A stretch of 64,000 nt of DNA from Streptomyces wedmorensis. GTDB lineage: Bacteria; Actinomycetota; Actinomycetes; Streptomycetales; Streptomycetaceae. The stretch is taken from the NCBI RefSeq assembly GCF_000716445.1, contig NZ_JNWK01000017.1, positions 147,198 to 211,197 on the forward strand. Reading direction: 5' to 3'. The notes beneath the pieces were generated by a model. That model saw nothing but the letters and a program-made list of their open reading frames with translations. It was not told where the DNA came from and did no database searches. Made by a program: the position numbers and the translations under genes. This document shows, in pieces, positions 1-7,965 of the stretch. Numbering within the stretch: position 1 is the first letter of the stretch; every line of letters begins with the position of its first letter.

Positions 1-60
1 CCTACGGGCCAGCAAACATGGCCTGACCTGCGGAGACACCCTTATCGACATCTCGTGCTT

Positions 61-100
61 GTTAGGCTCAACCGTGAAGAAGGTTGTTCGCGAGCCTAAC
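61..100. repeat. Inverted repeat upstream of Fic gene
   Basis: GTTAGGCTC (61-69) and GAGCCTAAC (92-100) form a perfect 9-bp inverted repeat with a 22-nt spacer. It lies just before the three 46-bp repeats and could be an operator or a short hairpin. Function is not known. Confidence 0.6.
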
Positions 101-138
101 ATGCACGACTTGCTCAGCGCTGGGGAGTGCCACGAATC

Positions 139-267
139 TGTTCGGAACAGTTTCCTGGACTCAGGCCAAACAACTTCTCCAGGTTGTTCGGAACAGTTTC
201 CTAGACTCAGACCGAACAACTTCTGAGATTTGTTCGGTACGGTTTCCTAGCTCTGGACCGAACAAAA
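139..267. repeat. Three 46-bp tandem repeats, probable operator array
   Basis: The word TGTTCGG recurs at 139, 185 and 231, an exact 46-bp period. Each unit starts with TGTTCGG, has GTTTCCT in the middle and ends with an inverted CCGAACAA or CCAAACAA, so each is itself a dyad. Units 1 and 2 also carry the small palindrome TGTTC-G-GAACA. The third unit is the most diverged and runs up to the Fic gene. Spaced identical dyads in front of a toxin-like gene suggest an operator for a repressor, but no repressor gene is visible here. Confidence 0.75.
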
Positions 268-315
268 TTGGGGTGGATCTTGGGCAGGCCATCACGAGCA
301 AGCGTCTACCAAGGC

Positions 316-1287
316 ATGGACGAGGCGATTCGCGAGCTACGCGAACGCTTCGGGGGACTGCCAACCCCTGCCGAGGCCGAGGACATCTGGGCTGACCTGT
401 GGCACGAGGAAGCCCACAACAGCACCGCGCTGGAAGGCAACACGCTTGTCCTTCGAGAGGTGGCCAAGCTCCTCGAGGACGGGAAGGCTGTTGGTGCCAA
501 ACCGCTGCGCGACTACATGGAGGTTCGGGGCTACGGCGACGCAGCCAAGTGGGTCTACGGCCAAGCCCTAGAACCTGGCGACTGGAGCGACGGATCGATC
601 ATCAGCGTTCACGAGGTCCGCAATATCCACCACGTACTGATGACGCCCGTCTGGACTGTGGAGCCACATCCCGACGCCTCCGACTACGAGGGTCCCGGCA
701 ACTTCCGACAGCACGAGATCGCTGCCTTCAGCGAGGGCATGAAGCCGCCCTCCTGGACTGACGTGGACCACCTCATAAGGACCTGGGTTGATGAAGCGGA
801 GGGGCTCCGCACACCCGATGGCGAGGAGTCTGTACCCGAGAAGCTCGCCAGGCTGCACAACCGGTTCGAGCAGATCCACCCCTTCCTAGACGGAAACGGA
901 CGCACGGGCCGCCTAGTACTCAATCTCTTGCTCGGCCGGCTGGGCTACCCACCTGCGATCATCTACAAGCGGGATCGCGAGAAGTACTTGAAGGCAATGC
1001 ACAAGGCAGACAAGGGCGAGTACGGCCCGCTGGCCGAACTGATCGCCCGCAGCGTTACGACCAACCTTTACCGCTTCGTCCTGCCAGCCGTCGCGGGGCC
1101 GGTCAAGCTCGTCCCACTCGCAGCGTTGGCCACCGCCGAGATCTCGGAGAACGCACTGCGCGTCGCGGCCATCCGCGGCAGGCTCAAGGCCGTCAAGGCC
1201 GAGGACGGTTCCTGGCGCAGCAGCCGAAACTGGCTAGAGCAGTACCAGGAGTCGAAGTACCAGCGGGGCCCGAAGAACAGCGGCTAA
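316..1287 (+). CDS. Fic domain protein (class II, N-terminal inhibitory helix)
   Basis: Fic enzymes usually transfer AMP (or another nucleotide part) to hydroxyl side chains of target proteins. The catalytic motif HPFLDGNGRTGR is complete at about residues 188-199, with the catalytic His at 188. An inhibitory-helix motif, STALEG, matching (S/T)xxxE(G/N), lies at about 36-41. That places it N-terminal to the core, as in class II self-inhibited Fic proteins. I chose ATG 316 (323 aa); an in-frame TTG at 268 would add 16 residues that overlap the last upstream repeat. Base use is visibly poorer in GC than in the neighbours, with several A-rich codons, which suggests acquisition by transfer. No antitoxin partner is seen in the window; the target is unknown. 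Confidence 0.85.
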   Translation: MDEAIRELRERFGGLPTPAEAEDIWADLWHEEAHNSTALEGNTLVLREVAKLLEDGKAVGAKPLRDYMEVRGYGDAAKWVYGQALEPGDWSDGSIISVHEVRNIHHVLMTPVWTVEPHPDASDYEGPGNFRQHEIAAFSEGMKPPSWTDVDHLIRTWVDEAEGLRTPDGEESVPEKLARLHNRFEQIHPFLDGNGRTGRLVLNLLLGRLGYPPAIIYKRDREKYLKAMHKADKGEYGPLAELIARSVTTNLYRFVLPAVAGPVKLVPLAALATAEISENALRVAAIRGRLKAVKAEDGSWRSSRNWLEQYQESKYQRGPKNSG

Positions 1288-1326
1288 TCGCCTGACGGCC
1301 CACACACGGCCCACAGACACGAGCAA

Positions 1327-1361
1327 GGCCCCCACTCGCGGAGAAACCGCAGGTGGGGGCC
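1327..1361. terminator. Terminator hairpin between convergent Fic and gpmA genes
   Basis: GGCCCCCAC (1327-1335) pairs perfectly with GTGGGGGCC (1353-1361); inner bases GCGG/CCGC extend the stem. It lies between two convergent genes and probably ends both transcripts. No long T-run is present, as is usual in Streptomyces. Confidence 0.75.
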
Positions 1362-1377
1362 ATGATCGTGGCTAGAA

Positions 1378-2136
1378 CTACTTCTTGCCCTGGTTCTTGA
1401 CCGCTTCGATGGCGGCGGCGGCGGCGTCGGGGTCGAGGTAGGTGCCGCCGGGGTTGAGGGGCTTGAAGTTCTCGTCGAGCTCGTAGGAGAGGGGGATGCC
1501 GGTGGGGATGTTGAGGCCGGCGATGTCGGCGTCGGAGATGCCGTCGAGGTGCTTGACGAGGGCGCGGAGGCTGTTGCCGTGGGCGGCGACGAGGACCGTG
1601 CGGCCGGCGAGGAGGTCCGGGACGATGTTGTCGTACCAGTACGGGAGCATCCGCTCGACGACGTCCTTGAGGCACTCGGTCTGCGGGCGCAGCTCCGGGG
1701 GGATCGTCGCGTAGCGGGCGTCGTGGGCCTGCGAGTACTCGCTGTCGTCGGAGAGCGCCGGCGGCGGGGTGTCGTAGGAGCGGCGCCACAGCATGAACTG
1801 CTCCTCGCCGAACTCGGCGAGGGTCTGGGCCTTGTCCTTGCCCTGGAGGGCGCCGTAGTGGCGCTCGTTCAGACGCCAGGAGCGGTTGACCGGGATCCAG
1901 TGGCGGTCGGCCGACTCGAGGGCGAGCTGCGCGGTGCGGATGGCGCGCTTCTGGAGGGAGGTGTGCAGCACGTCGGGGAGCAGGCCGGCGTCCTTGAGCA
2001 GCTCGCCGCCGCGCGTCGCCTCCTTCTCACCCTTCGCGGTGAGGTTCACGTCCACCCAACCGGTGAACAGATTCTTCTCGTTCCACTCGCTCTCGCCGTG
2101 GCGGAGGAGGATCAGCTTGTACGGTGCGTCGGCCAT
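1378..2136 (-). CDS. gpmA: 2,3-bisphosphoglycerate-dependent phosphoglycerate mutase
   Basis: Interconverts 3-phosphoglycerate and 2-phosphoglycerate in cytoplasmic glycolysis and gluconeogenesis. The histidine-phosphatase signature [10 protein letters not shown] sits at residues 10-19, with the phospho-accepting His at 13. The ERHYGALQG segment and the second catalytic His in VAAHGNS are also present. The length of 252 aa is normal for the family. I chose ATG 2136, which begins MADAPYKL, over an upstream in-frame start that would add 15 unconserved residues. It is a single gene, divergent from the MFS gene and convergent with Fic. Confidence 0.97.
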   Translation of the reverse strand: MADAPYKLILLRHGESEWNEKNLFTGWVDVNLTAKGEKEATRGGELLKDAGLLPDVLHTSLQKRAIRTAQLALESADRHWIPVNRSWRLNERHYGALQGKDKAQTLAEFGEEQFMLWRRSYDTPPPALSDDSEYSQAHDARYATIPPELRPQTECLKDVVERMLPYWYDNIVPDLLAGRTVLVAAHGNSLRALVKHLDGISDADIAGLNIPTGIPLSYELDENFKPLNPGGTYLDPDAAAAAIEAVKNQGKK

Positions 2137-2162
2137 GCGTACGAGCCTAATCGACCGCTGAC

Positions 2163-2183
2163 GATTGACGCGCGTCGTCAATC
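2163..2183. promoter_or_regulatory. Palindrome between divergent gpmA and MFS genes
   Basis: GATTGACG (2163-2170) and CGTCAATC (2176-2183) form a perfect 8-bp inverted repeat with a 5-nt centre. TTGACG within each arm resembles a -35 box facing each way. It may be an operator or a pair of divergent -35 elements; no convincing -10 boxes were found at standard spacing. Confidence 0.4.
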
Positions 2184-2261
2184 CGTTGGCGTCCGGCGTA
2201 TGAGATGCGTAAGTTACGAGAGCCGCAAGCAGGGCTTACGTACAGCAGGGGACCGCCACAC

Positions 2262-3638
2262 ATGACCATCGCTTCGCTCAGACGATCAGCCCGTACGACC
2301 GTGTCCGGTTTCCCCGAGGGCTTCTGGTGGCTCTGGCTGTCGACCTTGGTCAATCGGACCGGGGCTTTCGTCCTGACGTTCCTCTCCCTCTACCTGACGG
2401 TCGAGCTCGGGCACTCCGCGTGGTTCGCCGGTCTCGTCGTCGCCCTCCACGGCCTCGGCGGCGTCGCCGGTTCGCCGCTCGGCGGCGCGCTCACCGACCG
2501 CTGGGGCCGGCGCCCCACGATGATCACGATGCACCTGGCGGCCGCCGCGTGCGCCGCAGCGCTGGCCTTCGTCACCAGTGCCTGGGGCATCGCCGCGATC
2601 GTGCTCCTCATGGGCGTCGCCATGCAGGCCGTCCGGCCCTCCATCAACGCCGCCATCGCCGACATGGTCCCCGCCCACGAGGTGCGCCGGGCGTACGCCC
2701 TCAACTACTGGGCCCTCAACCTCGGCTTCGCCATCGCCGCGATCGGCGGCGGCGCCGCGGCCTTCCTCGGCTACCGCACCCTCTTCGTCGTCGACGCCGT
2801 CGCCACCACGCTGTGCGCCGTCATCGTCTTCCTCCGCCTCCAGGAGACCCGCCCCGAGGGCCGCACCGACACGGCGGGCGAGCCGGTCGCCGAGGAGAAG
2901 GTCAGCATGCTGACCGTGCTGCGCGACGCGCCGTTCCGCACGCTGGTGCTGCTCAACCTCCTCGTCTGCCTCGTCTTCACCGCCCCGTGGATCGGTCTGC
3001 CCCTGACGATGGCCGGCCAGGGCCTGGCCCCGTCCGCGTACGGCGTCGTCATCGCCGTGAACGGCATCGTGATCGTCGGCTTCCAGCTGCTCGTCAACAA
3101 GCTGACCGACAAGCGCTCCCCGGTCGTCCTGCTGAGCCTCTCGTCCCTCCTCTTCGCGCTGGGCACGGGTGCCACCGCGCTCGCCGGCTCCTCCGTCGCC
3201 TTCGCCGCGACCGTGGTCGTCTGGACCGTCGGCGAGATGATCCACGTCCCGACGAACGCCGCCGCCACCGCCCGTCTCGCCCCCGAGCACGCCCGGGGCC
3301 GCTACCAGGGCGTGATGGGCATGTCCTGGGCCGTCGCCGGTTTCGTGGCCCCGATCGGCGCCGGCGCGATCGTCGACGGCCCCGGCCCCGACGTCCTGTG
3401 GGTCGCGACGGCCACGATCGGTGTCGTCGCCGCCGTCGGCTACTTCATCCGGCTGCGGAAGGCGCTCGCCGAGGAGCCGGAGGAGACCACGGACCTCACC
3501 GACCTCACCGACCTCCCGGAGCACAGGGATCTCGCCGACCTCCCGGAGCTCACCGACCTCCTGGAGCTCCCTCGTCTCACGGATCTCACGGAGGCCGAGG
3601 GCAAGGACACCGGGAAGTCGCCCTCCGTCAGCTCCTGA
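2262..3638 (+). CDS. MFS transporter with acidic repeat tail
   Basis: Major facilitator superfamily transporter of 458 aa with about 12 membrane segments. The loop 2-3 signature is clear (GGALTDRWGRRP, about residues 77-88), and a second half follows after a charged loop near residue 205. Substrate is unknown; drug-proton antiporters share this layout. ATG 2262 is preceded by AGGGGA at a good distance; the longer reading from 2205 lacks such a site. The C-terminus carries an unusual acidic tail in which TDL is repeated (TDLTDLTDL, then PELTDLLEL and RLTDLTE). Its stop lies one base from the end of the convergent hydrolase gene. Confidence 0.9.
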   Translation: MTIASLRRSARTTVSGFPEGFWWLWLSTLVNRTGAFVLTFLSLYLTVELGHSAWFAGLVVALHGLGGVAGSPLGGALTDRWGRRPTMITMHLAAAACAAALAFVTSAWGIAAIVLLMGVAMQAVRPSINAAIADMVPAHEVRRAYALNYWALNLGFAIAAIGGGAAAFLGYRTLFVVDAVATTLCAVIVFLRLQETRPEGRTDTAGEPVAEEKVSMLTVLRDAPFRTLVLLNLLVCLVFTAPWIGLPLTMAGQGLAPSAYGVVIAVNGIVIVGFQLLVNKLTDKRSPVVLLSLSSLLFALGTGATALAGSSVAFAATVVVWTVGEMIHVPTNAAATARLAPEHARGRYQGVMGMSWAVAGFVAPIGAGAIVDGPGPDVLWVATATIGVVAAVGYFIRLRKALAEEPEETTDLTDLTDLPEHRDLADLPELTDLLELPRLTDLTEAEGKDTGKSPSVSS

Positions 3639-3639
3639 G

Positions 3640-4554
3640 TCACCCGGCGGCGCGGGCCGCCCACCCGGCCACGGCGAAGCCCTCCCCCTGCCTGCGCACT
3701 TCGGCGGCGCCCGCTCCGCCGAAGTGGGCGGGGACGACCAGTTCCCGCTCGTCCGCCGCCCTTTCGAGGATCCGGCGGCGACTGGTCGCGGCCTGGGCGG
3801 CGTTCAGGCAGAAGCAGCTGGCGTGCGCCGGGTGGAGGATCTGCACGGGGCTGTGGAGGAGGTCTCCGACGAAGACCGCGCGGTCGGTCCCGGAGGCGAG
3901 CCGCAGGACGGCGGAGCCGGGCGTGTGTCCGGGCGCGGACTCCAGGACGAGGTTCTCGTCGATGCGGTGGGTCCCGTCCCAGAGCGTGACCAGACCCGCG
4001 CGGTGCACGGGCGCCACGCTGTCCTGGTAGACGAGCCGGTCCTCCTCCTGGAGGCCGCCGCCGTACGCGTTCTCGGGGCCGAAGTGGAAGTCGTCGGCGG
4101 CCGGGAGGAGGTACCGGGCGTTCGGGAACGTCGGCACCCACTCCCCTCCTCCGTCGTACGTGTTCCAGCCGACGTGGTCCGCGTGCAGATGCGTGTTGAC
4201 GACGAGGTCGACGTCCTCGGGCCGGATGCCCGCCCGCTCCAGACGGCCGGGGAAGTCGTCCCGCCGGCGGTGGAAGTGCGGCGAGTGCGGCCGCTCGCGC
4301 CCGTCGCCGACACCGGTGTCCACCAGGACGGTCCGGCCCCCGCTGCGCAGCACCCAGCTCTGCAGCGCCATCACCGCGTGGTCGGTGTCCGGCGCCCAGT
4401 GGTCCGGGGCCAGCCACTCCTCGTTGTCCTTCCAGACCTCCGCTCCGGCGTCCGGAACGAGGGTGCGGGCGGGCGCGAACGGCCCCTGCCACTCGACGAT
4501 CCGGGTGATCTCGACGTCCCCCAGGACGATGCTCTGTGCGCTCTCGTTCGTCAT
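3640..4554 (-). CDS. Metallo-beta-lactamase-fold hydrolase
   Basis: Protein of 304 aa with the metal-binding motif THLHADHVGW (HxHxDH) in its middle. Further conserved elements are an LVDTGVGDG segment before it and a VFVGDLLHSP segment after it that supplies later metal ligands. Members of this group hydrolyse lactones, phosphodiesters or other small substrates with two zinc ions; the exact substrate cannot be read from sequence. It starts at ATG 4554, divergent from an AraC-type regulator 108 bp away, which is the most likely controller. No signal peptide is visible, so it is probably cytoplasmic. Confidence 0.88.
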   Translation of the reverse strand: MTNESAQSIVLGDVEITRIVEWQGPFAPARTLVPDAGAEVWKDNEEWLAPDHWAPDTDHAVMALQSWVLRSGGRTVLVDTGVGDGRERPHSPHFHRRRDDFPGRLERAGIRPEDVDLVVNTHLHADHVGWNTYDGGGEWVPTFPNARYLLPAADDFHFGPENAYGGGLQEEDRLVYQDSVAPVHRAGLVTLWDGTHRIDENLVLESAPGHTPGSAVLRLASGTDRAVFVGDLLHSPVQILHPAHASCFCLNAAQAATSRRRILERAADERELVVPAHFGGAGAAEVRRQGEGFAVAGWAARAAG

Positions 4555-4582
4555 GTGATCGACAGTAGGGAGGGGTGATCGA
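4555..4582. promoter_or_regulatory. Direct repeat GTGATCGA, candidate AraC operator
   Basis: GTGATCGA occurs at 4555-4562 and again at 4575-4582, a 20-bp step (about two helical turns). It lies in the spacer between the divergent hydrolase and AraC-type regulator genes. AraC-family proteins often bind such half-sites on one face of the helix. Assignment is inference from position and spacing. Confidence 0.5.
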
Positions 4583-4662
4583 GCCCCTCAATGCTCCTTC
4601 CACTCCTCTGGATGCGCGAGAAGCTCACCGTGGGTGCCGTGGCCGCGGGTACGCTCCCGGCC

Positions 4663-5592
4663 ATGGTGGACGTGGTGAGCGACGCGATCTCGGCCGTACG
4701 CGTCGGGCAGCCCTTCTCCGACCGGGTACGGGTCGGCGGCCGCTGGTGCGCGCGGCTCGACCCGTACGACGGGGCCGGCTTCCACATCGTCCTGCGGGGC
4801 ACCTGCTGGCTGCTGCCCGACGGCGGCGAACCGGTCGTGCTCGGCCCCGGTGACGCGGTGCTGCTCCCGCACGGCACCGGGCACGTCATCGCCGACGCGC
4901 CGGCGGACGCGGCGACGGTGGCACGGGCGGTGTCCTTCGCCCGGTGGGCCGGCGAGAGCCTCCCGCGGCCGCCCCGAGCGGACGGCGGCGGGCGCGAGGT
5001 CGAGATGCTCTGCGGCAAGTACCGGCTCGACCGCAGCCACGCGCACCCGCTGCTCGCGGAGCTCCCGCCGCTGGTCCACCTGCCGGGCCACGCCGAAGGC
5101 GCCCCCGAGCTCCGGGCCGCCATCGGCCTCCTGGGGGGAGAGCTGGACGCACGGCGGCCGGGCGCCTCCCTCGCGCTCCCCAGCCTGCTCGACCTGCTGT
5201 TCGTCTACATGATCCGGTCCTGGATGGCCGAGAGCACGACCGGAGGGTGGCCGGCGGTCCTGGGCGACCCGGTGGCCGCCGCGGCGCTGCGGGCGCTGCA
5301 CTCCGACCCGGCCGCCCCGTGGACCGTGGACCGGCTCGCGGCCGAGGCGGGCGTCTCCCGGCCCACCCTGGCCCGCCGGTTCACCGCCCTCGTGGGCAGG
5401 CCCCCGATGGCGTACCTCACCTGGTGGCGGCTGACCCGCGCCGCCGCCCTGCTCCGGGACACCCGGGAGCCGCTGGCCACCGTCGCCCGCCGCGTCGGCT
5501 ACGCCTCGCCGTACGCCCTCTCGCACGCCTTCCGCCGCGAGTTCGGCACCACACCGGGCCGGTACCGGAACGACCTCGTCGCCTCGGGCTGA
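4663..5592 (+). CDS. AraC family transcriptional regulator with cupin sensor domain
   Basis: 309 aa. The N-terminal half is a cupin-like sensor domain (FHIVLRGTCWLLPDG... GPGDAVLLPHGTGH) of the cupin_6 type. The C-terminal 100 residues carry the double helix-turn-helix of AraC proteins (MAYLTWWRLTRAAALL, then VARRVGYASPYALSHAFRREFG). Start ATG 4663 gives the usual family N-terminus; an upstream ATG at 4591 would add 24 residues. It probably controls the divergent hydrolase and itself. Its last four codons, including the stop, are the first copy of a 42-bp tandem repeat. Confidence 0.88.
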   Translation: MVDVVSDAISAVRVGQPFSDRVRVGGRWCARLDPYDGAGFHIVLRGTCWLLPDGGEPVVLGPGDAVLLPHGTGHVIADAPADAATVARAVSFARWAGESLPRPPRADGGGREVEMLCGKYRLDRSHAHPLLAELPPLVHLPGHAEGAPELRAAIGLLGGELDARRPGASLALPSLLDLLFVYMIRSWMAESTTGGWPAVLGDPVAAAALRALHSDPAAPWTVDRLAAEAGVSRPTLARRFTALVGRPPMAYLTWWRLTRAAALLRDTREPLATVARRVGYASPYALSHAFRREFGTTPGRYRNDLVASG

Positions 5593-5686
5593 GCGCGCGT
5601 GCCGTGCCGGTACGGCCCCGTCGCCTCGGGCTGAGCGCGCGTGCCGTGCCGGTACGGCCCCGTCACCTCGGCCTGAGCGCGCGCTG
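5581..5686. repeat. 42-bp tandem repeat at the 3' end of the AraC gene
   Basis: The segment beginning GCCTCGGGCTGAGCGCGCG starts at 5581, 5623 and (diverged and partial) 5665, an exact 42-bp period. The first copy contains the last codons and the TGA stop of the AraC-type gene, so the stop region has been copied downstream. Confidence 0.85.
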
Positions 5687-5760
5687 CGCCTCGTACAGGT
5701 TCCGCGGGCGGGGCAGTCGGCCCCTTCGGGAAGAGGCCGGTTCGGGGTTTCGAACTCGGG

Positions 5761-6255
5761 TCAGTTCGCGGGCTTCTGGGTCAGGTTCTTGAACGCGTCG
5801 AGGTTGCGGGTCGACTCGCCGCGCGAGACCCGCCACTCGTACTCGCGCCGGATCGCCGAGGCGAAGCCCAGCTCCAGCAGGGTGTTGAAGTCGCCGTCCG
5901 ACGCCTCCAGGACCGAGCCGAGCAGCCGGTCCAGCTCGTCGGGGGTGACGGCGGAGAGAGGCAGCTTGCCGGCCAGGTAGACGTCGCCGAGGCCGTCGAC
6001 CGCGTAACCCACCCCGTACAGCTTGAGGTTGCGTTCGAGGAGCCAGCGGTGGACGCCCGCCTCGTTCTCGTCGGGGTGGCGGATCACGAAGGCGTTCAGC
6101 GAGAGGGAGTGGCGCCCCACCCGGAGCGAGAGCGTGGTGAACAGCTTGCGCGTGCCCGGGAGTTTCACGACGTACGAGCCGGGCTCCGGGGACTCCCACT
6201 CCAGCTCGGCGTCGTTGAACGTGTCCTCGATGATCCGCCGAACGTCCTCAGCCAT
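5761..6255 (-). CDS. YbjN domain protein
   Basis: 164-aa protein of the YbjN superfamily (type III secretion chaperone-like fold). It has an N-terminal ATG at 6255 and the family pattern [18 protein letters not shown] followed by [11 protein letters not shown] and [17 protein letters not shown]. Biochemical function in actinobacteria is not established. Its first 8 bp overlap the end of mshA, so the two are co-transcribed and probably translationally coupled; this mshA-ybjN arrangement suggests a link to mycothiol metabolism or its quality control, which is inference. Confidence 0.88.
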   Translation of the reverse strand: MAEDVRRIIEDTFNDAELEWESPEPGSYVVKLPGTRKLFTTLSLRVGRHSLSLNAFVIRHPDENEAGVHRWLLERNLKLYGVGYAVDGLGDVYLAGKLPLSAVTPDELDRLLGSVLEASDGDFNTLLELGFASAIRREYEWRVSRGESTRNLDAFKNLTQKPAN

Positions 6256-7615
6256 GGTGCGAGCGTACGCGACGGCGGTTCTCGCGCAGCCGGTGGTCGT
6301 GCATGGCGGCCGTGTACACGTCCGCCGTGCCCGAGGCCGCCGTGTCCCAGCCGAAGGAGCCGGCGTGCCGGGCCGCCGCCGCGCCCATCCGGGCCGACAG
6401 CTCCGGGTCCGCCGCGAACCGGCCGAGCGCGCGGGCGTAGTCCGCCGGGTCGTGGCCCTGCACGAGGAAGCCGGTCACGTCGTCCCTCACGGCGACGGGC
6501 AGACCGCCGACCGCCGCCGCGACGACCGGGGTGCCGGCCGCCTGCGCCTCGATCGCGACGAGCCCGAAGGACTCGCTGTACGAGGGCATGACGAGGACGC
6601 TGGCCGCGCGGAACCAGTCCGCGAGCCGGTCCTGCCCGACCGGCGGGTGGAAGCGCACGACGTCCGCGATGCCGAGCCGGGCGGCCAGCTTCTGCAGCTG
6701 CTCCGGCTTGGCCAGACCGCTGCCGCTGGGCCCGCCGACCACCGGGACGACCATGCGGGAGCGCAGCGAGGGGTCCCGGTCCAGGAGCTGGGCGGCCGCG
6801 CGCAGCAGGATGTCCGGGGCCTTCAGCGGCTGTATCCGGCCGGCGAAGACCGGGATGAAGGCGTCCTGGGGGAGGCCGAGCCGGGCGCGGGCGGCGGCCC
6901 GGCCGTCGGCGGGGCGGAAGTGGTCGAGGTTCACGCCCGGGTGGACGACGGCGATCTTGCCGGGGTCGGCGTCGTAGAAGCGGGAGAGTTCGTCGGCTTC
7001 CTCGGCCGTGTTCGCGATCAGCCGGTCGGCGGCGGAGACGATCTGGGTCTCGCCGATGACCCGTGCGGCGGGTTCGGGCGTGTCGCCCTCGGCGAGCGCC
7101 GCGTTCTTGACCTTCGCCATGGTGTGCATGGCGTGGACGAGCGGGACGCCCCAGCGCTCGGCGGCCAGCCAGCCGACGTGGCCGGAGAGCCAGTAGTGGG
7201 AGTGGACGAGGTCGTAGTGCCCGGGGCGGTGCCCCGCCCACGCCTGCATCACGCCATGGGTGAAGGCGCAGAGCTGGGCCGGCAGCTCCTCCTTGGCCAG
7301 ACCCTCGTACGGGCCCGCGTCCACGTGCCGTACGAGCACACCGGGGGTGAGTTCGACGACCGGCGCGAGCCCGCCGGTGGTGGCCCGGGTGAAGATCTCC
7401 ACCTCGATGTCGATGGCGGCGAGCCGCTTGGCCAGCTCGACGATGTAGACGTTCATGCCGCCCGCGTCGCCGGTGCCCGGCTGGTGCAGCGGTGAGGTGT
7501 GGACGCTGAGCATGGCCACCCGCCGCGGGGTGCGGTTCCGGCCGGGGAGCCGGAGCCTGGTCGGCGCCGGATGCCGGTGCCGGGTGCCGGCGAACCGGGA
7601 CACGTACTGGCTCAC
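6248..7615 (-). CDS. mshA: D-inositol-3-phosphate glycosyltransferase
   Basis: First step of mycothiol synthesis: transfers N-acetylglucosamine from UDP-GlcNAc to 1L-myo-inositol-1-phosphate. It is a GT-B, GT4-family enzyme. The N-terminal domain has [12 protein letters not shown] then [14 protein letters not shown]. The C-terminal domain has the nucleotide-sugar site [17 protein letters not shown] with the EX7E motif. I chose GTG 7615 (455 aa) because GGAAGGA lies 8 nt upstream and the reading frame further 5' is a GC-driven extension without family similarity. It overlaps the ybjN start by 8 bp. A sigma-R-like promoter lies about 180 bp upstream. Confidence 0.95.
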   Translation of the reverse strand: MSQYVSRFAGTRHRHPAPTRLRLPGRNRTPRRVAMLSVHTSPLHQPGTGDAGGMNVYIVELAKRLAAIDIEVEIFTRATTGGLAPVVELTPGVLVRHVDAGPYEGLAKEELPAQLCAFTHGVMQAWAGHRPGHYDLVHSHYWLSGHVGWLAAERWGVPLVHAMHTMAKVKNAALAEGDTPEPAARVIGETQIVSAADRLIANTAEEADELSRFYDADPGKIAVVHPGVNLDHFRPADGRAAARARLGLPQDAFIPVFAGRIQPLKAPDILLRAAAQLLDRDPSLRSRMVVPVVGGPSGSGLAKPEQLQKLAARLGIADVVRFHPPVGQDRLADWFRAASVLVMPSYSESFGLVAIEAQAAGTPVVAAAVGGLPVAVRDDVTGFLVQGHDPADYARALGRFAADPELSARMGAAAARHAGSFGWDTAASGTADVYTAAMHDHRLRENRRRVRSHHG

Positions 7616-7801
7616 GTCGGCGGTCCTTCCGCTCGGGGGGCTGAGCTGGCGGGCTGAGCTGGGGTGGAGCTGGATCGAGCTGGGTGGAGCCGGGCCGCTC
7701 CGGGTCCGGCCGGGTCGATCCGGGGTGGAACCGGGCCGATCCGGGTCGAGCCCTTCTCGGGCACGACTCCAGGAGGGCGTGCTACGTCCTCCAGCCGCGA
7801 C

Positions 7802-7828
7802 AACACCGGAATGGCCCCTTTCATTTCC
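7802..7828 (-). promoter_or_regulatory. Candidate sigma-R promoter of mshA
   Basis: Read on the minus strand, GGAAAT (7828-7823) is followed after 18 nt by GTT (7804-7802). This is close to the sigma-R consensus GGAAT-N18/19-GTT. In S. coelicolor mshA is known to belong to the sigma-R thiol-stress regulon. Predicted leader is about 180 nt. Confidence 0.5.
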
Positions 7829-7860
7829 GGAGGCGGGGGCGTTTTGCCAATTCGTTGCCG

Positions 7861-7906
7861 GGACGGACACCGGACGGACACCAGGACGGACACCGGGACG
7901 GACACC
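7861..7906. repeat. Four copies of GGACGGACACC
   Basis: The 11-base word GGACGGACACC starts at 7861, 7872, 7884 and 7896, with spacings of 11, 12 and 12. The array lies upstream of the methyltransferase start at 7966. It may be slippage-prone DNA or a regulator array. Confidence 0.75.
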
Positions 7907-7965
7907 GGGCCGCCGCCCGAACGGTCGGCCACGGACCCCCTCCGCACACCCCGTACGCTCATGAC

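Larger units (their letters stand above)
7616..7965. other. Spacer between mshA and divergent methyltransferase
   Basis: No gene is supported here. It holds a degenerate GAGCTGG/CCGGGTCGATCCGG-rich repeat block (about 7641-7760), the candidate sigma-R promoter for mshA (7802-7828), an AT-richer patch near 7820-7855, and four GGACGGACACC repeats (7861-7906). Confidence 0.7.
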
